DNA of 64,000 nt from Carnobacterium_A antarcticum. GTDB taxonomy: Bacteria > Bacillota > Bacilli > Lactobacillales > Carnobacteriaceae. The notes beneath the pieces were generated by a model, which ran no database searches, was not told the DNA's origin, and was given only the letters and a program-made list of their open reading frames with translations. The DNA lies in assembly GCF_042658365.1 (NCBI RefSeq), contig NZ_JBHSQC010000025.1; one strand, 5' to 3'. This document shows, in pieces, positions 7,742 to 16,209 of the stretch. Every line of letters begins with the position of its first letter. Position 1 is the stretch's first letter. A program made the translations under genes and the position numbers.

Positions 7742-10366
7742 TTAATCAATGGTTTCATCAAGCGGTTGGTGTGCAAAAGCTAAGTGGTCTTGTTCTAACG
7801 TAATGGTCACTTTGGATTTTGGCAACACTTTCCCAGCAATGATCTCTTTTGCTAAGGGTGTTTCAATAGCTTTTGTTAAATACCGTTTTAACGGACGTGC
7901 GCCATAGATTGGATCATAAGCATTTTCAGCGATCCATCTTTGAGCTTCTTCTGAAATGGACAACTCAATCTCTTGATCTTCCAAGCGTTCTGCTAAATCA
8001 TTCGTCAATTTAAGAATAATTTTCTTCACTACTTCGATCGTCAATGGAGCAAAGAGAACCGTGTCATCGATTCGGTTTAAAAATTCCGGTTTAAAATGGG
8101 CACTCAATAAAGCCATTACTTCTTCTTTGGAAGCTTCATCGATTTGGCCATTTGCATCCGTACCTTCTAACAAAACAGAAGAGCCGATATTGCTCGTCAT
8201 AATTAAAACCGTATTTTTAAAATCAACTATGCGGCCTTTACCATCGGTTAACCGTCCATCATCTAGCACTTGCAATAAAATATTAAAAACATCTGGATGA
8301 GCTTTTTCTATTTCATCCAGCAAAATAATACTATACGGATTGCGCCGAATGGCTTCTGTCAATTGTCCGCCTTCTTCATAACCTACGTAACCTGGAGGAG
8401 CCCCTACTAAACGTGAAACGGCATGTTTTTCCATGTATTCGCTCATATCGATGCGTACCATACGGTCTTGAGAGTCAAACAAATTTTCTGCTAAAGCTTT
8501 AGCTAATTCTGTCTTTCCTACTCCAGTAGGCCCTAAAAATAAGAACGAACCCAACGGCCGATTAGGATCTTGAAGACCTGCTCGTGCTCGAATAACAGCA
8601 TCTGTGACACTTTCGACAGCCTCATCTTGTCCAATGACCCGTTCATGTAACGTATCTGCTAAATGCAGCAATTTTTCGCGTTCGCCTTTTACTAAGCGTG
8701 TTACTGGTATTCCCGTTACCCGGCCAACAACAACTGCAATTTCATTTTCAGTAACCGATTCTTGAACTAAACGTTGAGAACTGGATTGTTCTTCATTCTG
8801 TTCTGCTTCTAATTCTTTTAATTCTTTTTCCAAGGCTGGTATTTGTCCATGCCGCAAGACTGCTGCTCGCTCCAAATCGTAATTGCTTTCAGCATCTTCT
8901 AATTCACGCCGAGCTTGTTCAATCTCAGCACGTTTGTCCCGCAATTTTGAAACTTCTTCTTTTTCTGTTTCCCATTTCATTTTTAATAAATTGGTTTCTT
9001 CACGTAAATCAGCTAATTCTTCACGCAACAACTCTAATCTTCGTTTGCTTGCATCGTCTTTTTCTTTTTTCAAAGCTGCTTCTTCAATTTCTAACTGCAT
9101 TAACCGTCGTGTTACTTGATCTAACTCAGTCGGCATTGAATTCATTTCAACTCGAATCGTTGCACAAGCTTCATCCACCAAATCAATGGCTTTGTCTGGT
9201 AAATACCGATCAGTAATATAACGATCAGAAAGAGTAGCTGCTGCGACCAACGCATTATCATGGATGTTCACACTGTGGTGGATTTCAAACCGTTCTTTCA
9301 ATCCTCTCAAAATACTGATGGTATCTTCAACTGAAGGTTCATTGACTTGCACTCGTTGAAAACGGCGTTCCAATGCCTTGTCTTTTTCCATATATTGTTG
9401 GTATTCATCTAATGTGGTTGCACCGATACAATGCAACTCACCACGAGCCAACATCGGTTTCAATAAGTTTCCAGCATCCATGCTGCCTTCTGTTTTTCCA
9501 GCGCCGACGATAGTATGGATTTCATCAATAAACAAGATGATTTTCCCTTCGCTTTTTTTCACTTCTTTTAAAACAGCTTTTAAACGTTCTTCAAATTCGC
9601 CACGAAATTTAGCTCCAGCAATCAACGCTCCCATATCTAAAGAAAATATTGTTTTGTCTTTCAGGTTTTCAGGGACATCTTTTCGGACGATTCGTTGAGC
9701 TAGCCCTTCCACGATGGCTGTCTTACCAACTCCAGGTTCACCAATTAAAATAGGGTTATTTTTTGTTTTACGCGACAAGATACGAATCACATCGCGGATT
9801 TCTTCGTCCCGTCCAATGACAGGATCTTGCTTTCCGCTTTTAACGGCTTGCACAAGGTCTGTGCCATATTTTTCTAGGGCTTGATAGCCTTCTTCTTGGT
9901 TTTGTGACGTCACACGCTCTCCTCCTCGCAATTGTTCGATTTCCGTCCTTAATTGTTTTTCTTTTATTCCTTGTGAATCCAAGTAGTTTGTTAAAACATG
10001 GTTTTTTAGTTTCATTAAAGCTAACAGAACCATTTCTGTTGCTAAATAGTCATCTTGGAAAGATTCTCGCAACTGATCGGCTTCAGATAACAAACGAAAT
10101 AGATTTTGGCTCATAGTTTGGCCATAACTAACTGTATTGCCTTCAACAACTGGCAAGCGATCGAGTTCTTCATCAATAAGCTGTTCGAATTTAGTAACGT
10201 CGACGCCGCTATTTTGATAAAAATTACGTGCAAAATGACCCGGTGTCATAAATATTTTCCACAAATGCAAAATGTCTATCTCTTGATGGCGCCTTGTAAC
10301 AGCTATTTTCTGTGCATCGCCTAAAGCTTGCTGCATAGTGGAAGTTAATTTTTCAATATCCAACAT
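7742..10366 (-). CDS. clpB: ATP-dependent protein disaggregase ClpB
   Basis: 874 residues, a full-length Hsp100 disaggregase that pulls polypeptides out of aggregates together with DnaK. The start MLDIEKLTSTMQQALGDAQ has GGGAGGA ahead; 23 extra upstream codons in the same frame lack a site and overlap the promoter. An N-terminal Clp repeat domain comes first, then AAA domain 1 (Walker A GEPGVGKTA), the long middle coiled-coil domain that separates ClpB from ClpC (about residues 385-510), and AAA domain 2 (GPTGVGKTE, LLDEIEKAHPDVFN). The promoter overlaps a CtsR box, so heat-inducible control is expected. Confidence 0.97.
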   Translation of the reverse strand: MLDIEKLTSTMQQALGDAQKIAVTRRHQEIDILHLWKIFMTPGHFARNFYQNSGVDVTKFEQLIDEELDRLPVVEGNTVSYGQTMSQNLFRLLSEADQLRESFQDDYLATEMVLLALMKLKNHVLTNYLDSQGIKEKQLRTEIEQLRGGERVTSQNQEEGYQALEKYGTDLVQAVKSGKQDPVIGRDEEIRDVIRILSRKTKNNPILIGEPGVGKTAIVEGLAQRIVRKDVPENLKDKTIFSLDMGALIAGAKFRGEFEERLKAVLKEVKKSEGKIILFIDEIHTIVGAGKTEGSMDAGNLLKPMLARGELHCIGATTLDEYQQYMEKDKALERRFQRVQVNEPSVEDTISILRGLKERFEIHHSVNIHDNALVAAATLSDRYITDRYLPDKAIDLVDEACATIRVEMNSMPTELDQVTRRLMQLEIEEAALKKEKDDASKRRLELLREELADLREETNLLKMKWETEKEEVSKLRDKRAEIEQARRELEDAESNYDLERAAVLRHGQIPALEKELKELEAEQNEEQSSSQRLVQESVTENEIAVVVGRVTGIPVTRLVKGEREKLLHLADTLHERVIGQDEAVESVTDAVIRARAGLQDPNRPLGSFLFLGPTGVGKTELAKALAENLFDSQDRMVRIDMSEYMEKHAVSRLVGAPPGYVGYEEGGQLTEAIRRNPYSIILLDEIEKAHPDVFNILLQVLDDGRLTDGKGRIVDFKNTVLIMTSNIGSSVLLEGTDANGQIDEASKEEVMALLSAHFKPEFLNRIDDTVLFAPLTIEVVKKIILKLTNDLAERLEDQEIELSISEEAQRWIAENAYDPIYGARPLKRYLTKAIETPLAKEIIAGKVLPKSKVTITLEQDHLAFAHQPLDETID

Positions 10367-10400
10367 ACATTCCTCCCTTTTTCTTTTTATTCTTGAACTT

Positions 10401-10429
10401 ATTATATCTATTTGGTCAGTATTGGTCAA
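10401..10429 (-). promoter_or_regulatory. clpB promoter
   Basis: Minus-strand TTGACC at 10424-10429, exact 17-base spacer, TATAAT at 10401-10406. The -35 element coincides with one half of the CtsR-type repeat. Confidence 0.75.
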
Positions 10430-10430
10430 T
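10413..10430 (+). promoter_or_regulatory. CtsR operator overlapping the clpB -35 element
   Basis: Direct repeat TGGTCAGTATTGGTCAAT: two GGTCA units spaced by exactly 10 bases, as in the CtsR consensus of tandem GGTCAAA heptads. One half diverges (GGTCAGT). CtsR is known to repress clp genes in low-GC Gram-positives. Binding here is inferred. Confidence 0.7.
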
Positions 10431-10518
10431 AACATACCTGCATTTTTAATAAAACAGTGGGGTCACTGTTTACTTTACCCCTTTAAATTTTCCAGTCAAA
10501 TTTTATTATCTTTTTCAA

Positions 10519-10565
10519 AAAAACAGCACCCTTTCTCATGAAACTTAGCGAGAAAGAATGCTGGA
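10519..10565 (-). terminator. Terminator of the pyruvyl transferase gene
   Basis: Stem CTTTCTC / GAGAAAG extended by CAGCA / TGCTG, followed on the minus strand by seven T residues. Confidence 0.8.
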
Positions 10566-10571
10566 TAGTTT

Positions 10572-11765
10572 TCAACAGATACTTTTCTTTTGCTCTTTTT
10601 CGGAAAAAGAGTCTCTGACCTGATGAGTTAATGCATTTTCGATACTATCGTACAACTGATCCAAAACAGCTTGTTTCTGCAACTGGATTTTTTTGAGGTC
10701 GTATTTTTCTCCGTTTAACTGCTCCAGCTTTTTAACGATTTCTGAGACAGGATCTTCATGAGTAAAAACACGTTCTGGCTGTCCAATAGCTTGAAAAAAA
10801 TATTTTACTTTTTTGTCCCAACCAACAGCTAAACTTGGAATGCCGAGAGAACAAGCCACAATATGACTGTGCAATCTAAAAGACAAAATGGAATGATAAC
10901 CAGCAATTTGTCGAACCAGATCCTCGCCTGTCATCGGACGCGGAGCTGCTAAATCTGATTTGCCTTGGGGATGCGAGCGGTTATAAGACGAAGCGATCTC
11001 TTTCGCTAATTCTTCATCTGCTGGATCGCCGTTACAAAACAACTGCCATTTCAAATCCTGTTTATCTAATTCCGCTACCACGTTTAACCAGAACTTTATC
11101 ATTTGTTTTTTACGCCCAGCTAGGTGCATCACACCCAACCCAATTCGTTCACTTGGTTCTTTTCTGACTCCATACTCTTCACTGCACCATAATGCTGTAT
11201 CGTAAGTTTGTTGAACTTCTATTTCATCATTACTCATAATCTCTTTTTGAAAAGTTTCTAAATTATCTCTCAGAGATACTGAGATAACATTTTCTTTTAA
11301 TAATGTCTTTTTTAACAACTCTTTTAATTGACGCCCTTTGATTTTTCCTAATCCGCAAGAGTGAAAAACCACTGGCACTCCTTTTTCACTTAAAGCTCTG
11401 ACATACCTTGAAATAGGAATGATAAAATGATTGAATAGCAACTGCCCGCCTGCAAATACAGCAATATCATAATCATCATCACAAATATCTTGAATAAACG
11501 TCTTTTTACCTTTACTGCTGTTGAGCAGAAGATAAAGCGGATATTCAATTGCTGAGTGAAAATGCCGGTTAAAATTAAACAGTTTAGCATGCGATTTTTT
11601 CGTGTTTTGATTGTCTTCATACCCTTTTTTTCCTGAGATATCTCCCATCACAAGTGTACAGTTGGGATACTCTTTACGAATCAAACTAGCGACCGTTTCA
11701 CAAATGATGCCGTCTCCGAGGTTTTCAGAATAAACTTCACCAATCAAAAGACCTTCACAATTCAT
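10572..11765 (-). CDS. Polysaccharide pyruvyl transferase family protein
   Basis: 397 residues beginning MNCEGLLIGEVYSENLGDGI, the characteristic start of the polysaccharide pyruvyl transferase (PS_pyruv_trans) family: a GxxxxxNLGD-type loop followed by two Rossmann-like halves. The later ILSFRLHSHIVACSLGIPSLAVGWDKKV matches the family's conserved RLHxHxxA-SxGxPxxA region. Known members add ketal-linked pyruvate to cell-wall or exopolysaccharide sugars; the acceptor cannot be read from sequence. No glycan genes are nearby, so it stands alone between clpB and the yit block. The ribosome site (GAGGGGGG) is unusually close to the ATG, which leaves the exact start uncertain. Confidence 0.8.
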   Translation of the reverse strand: MNCEGLLIGEVYSENLGDGIICETVASLIRKEYPNCTLVMGDISGKKGYEDNQNTKKSHAKLFNFNRHFHSAIEYPLYLLLNSSKGKKTFIQDICDDDYDIAVFAGGQLLFNHFIIPISRYVRALSEKGVPVVFHSCGLGKIKGRQLKELLKKTLLKENVISVSLRDNLETFQKEIMSNDEIEVQQTYDTALWCSEEYGVRKEPSERIGLGVMHLAGRKKQMIKFWLNVVAELDKQDLKWQLFCNGDPADEELAKEIASSYNRSHPQGKSDLAAPRPMTGEDLVRQIAGYHSILSFRLHSHIVACSLGIPSLAVGWDKKVKYFFQAIGQPERVFTHEDPVSEIVKKLEQLNGEKYDLKKIQLQKQAVLDQLYDSIENALTHQVRDSFSEKEQKKSIC

Positions 11766-11883
11766 CCCCCCTCTTATCCTTCTAGTATAGTTATTACTTT
11801 AAAGACCAGAAAAACAAGTGTCAATTTTGAGGGCTTAGCTGTACAGAAACTTAGTTGATCAGTTTATATCTTATGGGCAAATT

Positions 11884-11931
11884 TAAAGAACTGTTTTGCC
11901 TTCACTTCTGAATGCAAAACAGTTCTTTTTT
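11884..11931. terminator. Terminator after the yitW-like gene
   Basis: Perfect 12-bp stem GAACTGTTTTGC / GCAAAACAGTTC (11888-11899 and 11914-11925). T-rich sequence follows on both strands, weaker on the minus strand (TTTAAATTT). Confidence 0.7.
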
Positions 11932-11933
11932 CA

Positions 11934-12275
11934 TCAACGAATTCCTAGCGCAATACGAGCATAACGGCTCATTTTTGAAGTATCCCAAGCAGGATACCAA
12001 ACCAGTTTTACTTCTGAAGCCCTCACTTCAGGAATAACTTTTAGAGCTTCTATAATATCATTGGTGATCACATCGGCAAGCGGACACCCCATGGTAGTAA
12101 GCGTCATTTCTACCACACAAAGACCTGTTTCATATAGGTAAACATGATAAACGAGTCCTAAATTAACAATATCGATTCCCAATTCAGGGTCAATAACTTT
12201 TTCCAAAGCTGCACTAATACGCTCATGAATTTCAGCTGCTTTTTCTGTATTCCAAAGTTTATTTTTATTCTCCAT
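11934..12275 (-). CDS. yitW: Metal-sulfur cluster assembly factor (DUF59/YitW family)
   Basis: 113 residues with the DUF59 (MIP18/SufT-type) fold: VIDPELGIDIVNLGLVY near the start, and the reactive-cysteine motif TLTTMGCPLADVI in the middle. Family members help assemble or deliver iron-sulfur clusters to target proteins in the cytosol. AGGAGGGG lies 10 bases before the ATG. Upstream by about 85 bases is the yitV-like esterase gene, the same neighbour as in Bacillus subtilis. Confidence 0.85.
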   Translation of the reverse strand: MENKNKLWNTEKAAEIHERISAALEKVIDPELGIDIVNLGLVYHVYLYETGLCVVEMTLTTMGCPLADVITNDIIEALKVIPEVRASEVKLVWYPAWDTSKMSRYARIALGIR

Positions 12276-12361
12276 CTGGCTAAGCCCCTCCTGTATTCAC
12301 TATTCAGTTTACTTGTTCTTATACGGAAAGTAAATAACATCAAAGAGATATTGTGAAAAAA

Positions 12362-13123
12362 TTATAAATGTTTCAAAAAGAACTCAGCCATTTCTACAGA
12401 CGTCAAATAAGGGACTTTATGACCCGCTCCAACTGTGGTTGTAAAACTGACATTCTCGGCATGAGGTTGATCTTTAATGGACTGATAAAAATCAAAAGTG
12501 GGTTGATAAGGTACTAAATCATCCTTTGTACCATGCCAGAAGTGAACCGGACGACCAGCAATCGCTTCTGGTTGAGCATCTAATGAAATCGGTTGAAGTG
12601 CCGCTAATTCTTTTGCATAGTCAGCTTCATTGAATGGAACATTCATCCCTTCGACCCATTTAGAAGACAACAACCATTTTGAAAACGAAACGGGTGAAGG
12701 ACTGCCCATTAAAACCACAGCGGCTTTAATCCAAGGAAATTGAGTTAAAGCTGCACAGGTTGTAATTCCTCCCATCGAAAGTCCGCTTACACCAAAACGG
12801 TTTGGATCAGATAACCCCATTTGGATATAATGATCTTTTAATACGGGCAATTCTGCTAAACTGTGTGCAATCACATCCCAAAACTCGGGGCTGTCTTTTT
12901 CTAATAATTCGCCAGCACTGCGTTCCCCATGAAGATGGGCTTCTGGCAAAAGCGCGCGAAACCCTCTTTTAGCAAGTTCGTACCCATTGACCAATGAACT
13001 TTCTTTGTGATTGGTCCAGCCATGGTAAAAAACCACTGTAGGCAATTCATCTGTTTCTTTTCCTAAAGGTGCGACTTCTAGCAAAGGCAATCCAGCTACC
13101 GTAACCGATTTAATTGAGATCAT
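12362..13123 (-). CDS. yitV: Alpha/beta hydrolase, YitV-like esterase
   Basis: 253 residues with the alpha/beta-hydrolase signature. The oxyanion region VVFYHGWTNHKES comes first, then the nucleophile elbow GLSMGG (catalytic Ser), a likely acidic residue in HGTKDDLVPY and the catalytic His in GAGHKVPY. The family is a cytoplasmic dienelactone-hydrolase-like esterase; the substrate is unknown. There is no signal peptide. It is transcribed toward yitW and away from the HAD phosphatase gene. Confidence 0.82.
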   Translation of the reverse strand: MISIKSVTVAGLPLLEVAPLGKETDELPTVVFYHGWTNHKESSLVNGYELAKRGFRALLPEAHLHGERSAGELLEKDSPEFWDVIAHSLAELPVLKDHYIQMGLSDPNRFGVSGLSMGGITTCAALTQFPWIKAAVVLMGSPSPVSFSKWLLSSKWVEGMNVPFNEADYAKELAALQPISLDAQPEAIAGRPVHFWHGTKDDLVPYQPTFDFYQSIKDQPHAENVSFTTTVGAGHKVPYLTSVEMAEFFLKHL

Positions 13124-13166
13124 CTGTTTTCCTCATTTCATTATTTATCTATTGCTCCGAACTTTA

Positions 13167-13175
13167 TGGTAAAAT
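13167..13175 (+). promoter_or_regulatory. Extended -10 element before the HAD phosphatase gene
   Basis: TGGTAAAAT, an extended -10, with no convincing -35 element. It lies about 80 bases before the start codon. Confidence 0.4.
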
Positions 13176-13256
13176 AAATATATAGTCTTTACTATTTTAG
13201 TTTAACATAAAAAAATAGTCATTCAAAAAAATAAAAAGTGCTAAATGGAGGCCCTC

Positions 13257-14069
13257 ATGAACAGAAAATTAATCGCCATTGATTTAGATGGGACCACACT
13301 GAACCCTCAATCAAACATCACGCTAAAAACACAAGCCGTTTTTCAAAAGGCTAAACAAGCCGGCCACATCATTTCGATTGCTACAGGCAGACCTTACCGC
13401 AGCAGCAAACATTATTACACGCAACTCGAAATGGATACACCAATGGTCAACTTTAACGGCGCTTTATGTCATTTACCTAATGAAGCCCAATGGTCTGCTC
13501 AGTACCATAAAACATTGGATCGCGATATCGCTCTCAGTATGTTAGATTTGAAAAAAGAATTCGATATTCAGTTAATTGCTGCCGAACTTCAAAACACCGT
13601 TTATGCGGATGAAAACTATCTGCCTTATCCCGATTTTTTCCCGAACGGCCAAAAAGAGACTCTAAAACTTTCTGCTGCTAATTTAAAAGAAGACCCTACT
13701 TCCGTCTGTGTCTTCACTGCAAAAGAAAATCAAGCATTCATCACGAATAAAATTATCCAACGCTACGGAGATTTAGTAGAAGTAAGAACTTGGGGCGGAC
13801 AATCGCCTTGTTTAGAAGTTGTGGCTGCTGGAGTTCAAAAAGCAATGGGCGTTGAACGGATCGCAAGCGTCTATGGAATCAAGCAACAAGACATTGTCGC
13901 TTTTGGTGATGAAGACAACGATTACGAGATGATTCAATACGCTGGTCATGGCGTTGTAATGCAAAACGGAATCGAAGCTCTTAAAGATATTGCCAATGAT
14001 ATTACTGAAAAAACCAATGCAGAAGATGGTTTAGCCCATTATCTAGAAGATTATCTTGGTTTAATCTAA
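13257..14069 (+). CDS. yitU: Cof-type HAD superfamily phosphatase (YitU-like)
   Basis: 270 residues. Motif I is LIAIDLDGTTLNPQS, the nucleophile Asp with Asp two residues on; a type IIB cap follows, and the late motif is DIVAFGDEDNDYEMI (metal-binding acidic residues). Such proteins dephosphorylate sugar phosphates, flavin precursors or similar small molecules; the substrate is not predictable. The chosen ATG has GGAGG 6 bases upstream. An ATG four codons earlier sits on that site and is rejected. It lies on the plus strand between yitV and yitT, with a strong terminator after it. Confidence 0.87.
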   Translation: MNRKLIAIDLDGTTLNPQSNITLKTQAVFQKAKQAGHIISIATGRPYRSSKHYYTQLEMDTPMVNFNGALCHLPNEAQWSAQYHKTLDRDIALSMLDLKKEFDIQLIAAELQNTVYADENYLPYPDFFPNGQKETLKLSAANLKEDPTSVCVFTAKENQAFITNKIIQRYGDLVEVRTWGGQSPCLEVVAAGVQKAMGVERIASVYGIKQQDIVAFGDEDNDYEMIQYAGHGVVMQNGIEALKDIANDITEKTNAEDGLAHYLEDYLGLI

Positions 14070-14071
14070 AC

Positions 14072-14113
14072 AAAAAAGCTTTGAACGTTTGAAACATCGT
14101 TCAAAGCTTTTTT
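14072..14113. terminator. Bidirectional terminator between the HAD gene and yitT
   Basis: Perfect 16-bp stem: AAAAAAGCTTTGAACG pairs with CGTTCAAAGCTTTTTT around a 10-base loop. It serves both convergent genes. Confidence 0.9.
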
Positions 14114-14122
14114 CTGTTCGTT

Positions 14123-15019
14123 TTATGAATTGTCCCTTCTAGCTTTTTGTTGATCTGAACTTAAAAATTCGCCTAGAACTTTATTCGTTCCCATAAAGTT
14201 AACAAATGCTGCTGCATCCGCTTCCTTAACTGCTTGTTCCAATTCATACATTTCATAATTGCTGATTACGATCATTAATACTGATCGGTCTATTCCTGTA
14301 TACCCGCCTGTTGCAGGAATAACCGTTATTCCTCGTATCAGCTTTGCATGAATGGCTTTTATAAGAGCATCCGGATCATTAGTCACGATCATCGCAGTAA
14401 CTTTCTGGTGACTCGTATGGACCATATCTACCACTCTGGTCATTACATAAATAGAAAGCAGCGTGTACATAGCATATTGCCATCCATTTAGAAACCCAGC
14501 TGCTATAACAATCAAACAGTTAATGGCTAACAATAAGCTACCGACTGATCTTCCCGTTGTTTTTGCCAAAACCATCGAAATGATATCTATCCCGCCTGTT
14601 GAAAAACCGTATTTTAATGCAAACCCAATTCCTGCCCCGCCAATAACGCCTCCAAATAGAGCATTCATAATAGGATCAGTGGTCAACGGGCTGATAGGCA
14701 ATACAATCGTGAAAAAAGAAACCATCAGGGAGGTTAGAAAACTATACAATGTAAAATCTTTTCCGATTTTAAACCACCCTAACAAAGCAATGGGGATATT
14801 GATGAGTAAAATAAAAATACCCGTATCAACCGTTAAGTGAAACCATTCAGTTGTTAAATGTGCCAATAATTGCGAAATCCCATTTACGCCAGGTGCGTAA
14901 ATACTGGAAGGTATTAAAAAATTATTTAAAGCAATGGCATTTGTAATAGAGGCAAATAAAACGAAAAAGATTTTTTTTGCTTGTTCCAGCCAAAAGTTCG
15001 GTGTTTTTAATTTTATCAT
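14123..15019 (-). CDS. yitT: YitT family membrane protein
   Basis: 298 residues. Five or so hydrophobic segments occupy the first ~200 residues (the YitT/DUF161 membrane domain, with GGVIGGAGIGFALKYGFSTGG). A soluble C-terminal DUF2179 domain follows, marked by TSHQKVTAMIVTNDPDALIKA, GITVIPATGGYTG and VLMIVISNYEMYELEQ. The function of the family is unknown. The start has AAAAGGAGAA 6 bases upstream. It is monocistronic. Confidence 0.87.
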   Translation of the reverse strand: MIKLKTPNFWLEQAKKIFFVLFASITNAIALNNFLIPSSIYAPGVNGISQLLAHLTTEWFHLTVDTGIFILLINIPIALLGWFKIGKDFTLYSFLTSLMVSFFTIVLPISPLTTDPIMNALFGGVIGGAGIGFALKYGFSTGGIDIISMVLAKTTGRSVGSLLLAINCLIVIAAGFLNGWQYAMYTLLSIYVMTRVVDMVHTSHQKVTAMIVTNDPDALIKAIHAKLIRGITVIPATGGYTGIDRSVLMIVISNYEMYELEQAVKEADAAAFVNFMGTNKVLGEFLSSDQQKARRDNS

Positions 15020-15141
15020 TTCAGTTCTCCTTTTTCGTGCTCTTTTAGAATAGCAAGCTTCTCAGCATAAATAAAGAAGAATCCGGTTGCATTAAAAAGC
15101 TTTAATCTGCAATCGTTTCCTTTAGCCTCTTTTCCCAATAT

Positions 15142-15149
15142 GGTACACT
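15142..15149 (+). promoter_or_regulatory. Extended -10 element of yajQ
   Basis: TGGTACACT: TACACT at 15144-15149 preceded by TG. The -35 region (TTTAGC) is weak. The start codon is 43 bases downstream. Confidence 0.45.
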
Positions 15150-15191
15150 ATTAGTAGATTTAAACCATCAACTGAATACGGAGGGAAAAAA

Positions 15192-15683
15192 ATGGCAAAA
15201 GAAGCTAGTTTTGATATTGTTTCTGAAACAAATGTGGAAGAAGTTAAAAATGCTATTCAAATGACTAAAAAAGAAATTGATAATCGTTTCGATTTTAAAG
15301 GATCTATCAGTGAAATCAGTTCAGAAAAAGAACAGGTGATCATCGTTTCAGAAAGTGAATTTAAGTTAGAACAAGTCAAAGATGTCTTAACGAATAAATT
15401 GATCAAACGAGACGTTTCTTCAAAAAATTTACATTTTGGAAAAGTCGAGACGGCATTCGGAGGAAATGTTCGACAAACCGCTGATTTGATGAATGGTATT
15501 AATAAAGAACATGCTAAGACGATTACACAATTGATCAAACAATCCGGCAGTAAAGTTAAAACCCAAATCCAAGATGACCAAATACGTGTCACAGGAAAAA
15601 ATAGAGATGATCTGCAAAAAGTTATCGCTCTTCTAAGAGAAACAAGTCTTCCGATTGCTTTACAATTTACTAATTATCGTTAA
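15192..15683 (+). CDS. yajQ: YajQ family nucleotide-binding protein
   Basis: 163 residues, normal for YajQ. The family start is clear (MAKEASFDIVSETNVEEVKNA), followed by RFDFKGS and the C-terminal IRVTGKNRDDLQKVI...LPIALQFTNYR. It has two ferredoxin-like domains; members bind nucleotides, and one Xanthomonas homologue binds cyclic di-GMP. The role in Firmicutes is not established. GGAGGGA precedes the ATG. It is a single-gene unit closed by a strong terminator. Confidence 0.92.
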   Translation: MAKEASFDIVSETNVEEVKNAIQMTKKEIDNRFDFKGSISEISSEKEQVIIVSESEFKLEQVKDVLTNKLIKRDVSSKNLHFGKVETAFGGNVRQTADLMNGINKEHAKTITQLIKQSGSKVKTQIQDDQIRVTGKNRDDLQKVIALLRETSLPIALQFTNYR

Positions 15684-15690
15684 TGAACGT

Positions 15691-15738
15691 AAAAAAGAAA
15701 CTTTGCACACCGCTTTTAAGTGCCAAAGTTTCTTTTTT
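15691..15738. terminator. Terminator shared by yajQ and the OsmC gene
   Basis: 15-bp stem AAAAAAGAAACTTTG / CAAAGTTTCTTTTTT with flanking A and T runs, so it is active on both convergent transcripts. Confidence 0.88.
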
Positions 15739-15748
15739 TATTTGCATG

Positions 15749-16177
15749 TTACTCTTTAGCTGCTTCAACTGTTTTAATGGTGACCGTTTGACTTCCAGCT
15801 AATAACTTAGAAACAGGACACCGTTTTTCAGCTTCTTTCACTAGTTTATCAGCTTCTTCAAGAGCCATCCCCTTTATTTGGGCTAACCCTACTACTTCAA
15901 AGAAAAAACCAATTCCAGAAGATTCTCGCATAAAATCAACTTGAACTTCTACACGGCTTTGATTGTTTTTTCCTCTAGCTTTTAATAAGGATTGGATGGT
16001 CGCATTTAAACACGTACTTAGAGACAACCCTAATAATTCCTCTGGATTTGTGCCTGCAGCCTCAGTAATTGGACTAGATACAGTCACTTCTAAGCCGCCG
16101 TTTTTCACATAAGCTACTCCATCTACTCCATGTTCATTAACCATTTCAGCATGAAACAAACTTTTAGATTGGGGCAT
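15749..16177 (-). CDS. OsmC/Ohr family peroxidase
   Basis: 142 residues. The two redox cysteines of the OsmC/Ohr fold are present: LSLSTCLNATIQSLL and EKRCPVSKLLAG. The family reduces organic hydroperoxides using thiols. The overall pattern, including the LEVTVSSPITEAAGTNPEELLG strip, fits the Ohr side of the family. The start MPQSKSLFHAEM is chosen because AAAGGAGAG precedes it; the upstream nine codons have no site. It is followed in the transcript only by the terminator, and an unknown gene lies 32 bases upstream in the same direction, so the two may be co-transcribed. Confidence 0.85.
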   Translation of the reverse strand: MPQSKSLFHAEMVNEHGVDGVAYVKNGGLEVTVSSPITEAAGTNPEELLGLSLSTCLNATIQSLLKARGKNNQSRVEVQVDFMRESSGIGFFFEVVGLAQIKGMALEEADKLVKEAEKRCPVSKLLAGSQTVTIKTVEAAKE

Positions 16178-16209
16178 CGTATTTCTCTCCTTTGCATAAC
16201 CCAATTTAT

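Noticed and set aside
9378..9698. 106-codon plus-strand open frame inside clpB
   Set aside because: A mirror of the clpB coding frame; no ribosome site and no protein-like domain.
11390..11620. 76-codon minus-strand frame within the pyruvyl transferase gene
   Set aside because: Alternate frame of a well-supported gene; no independent start signal.
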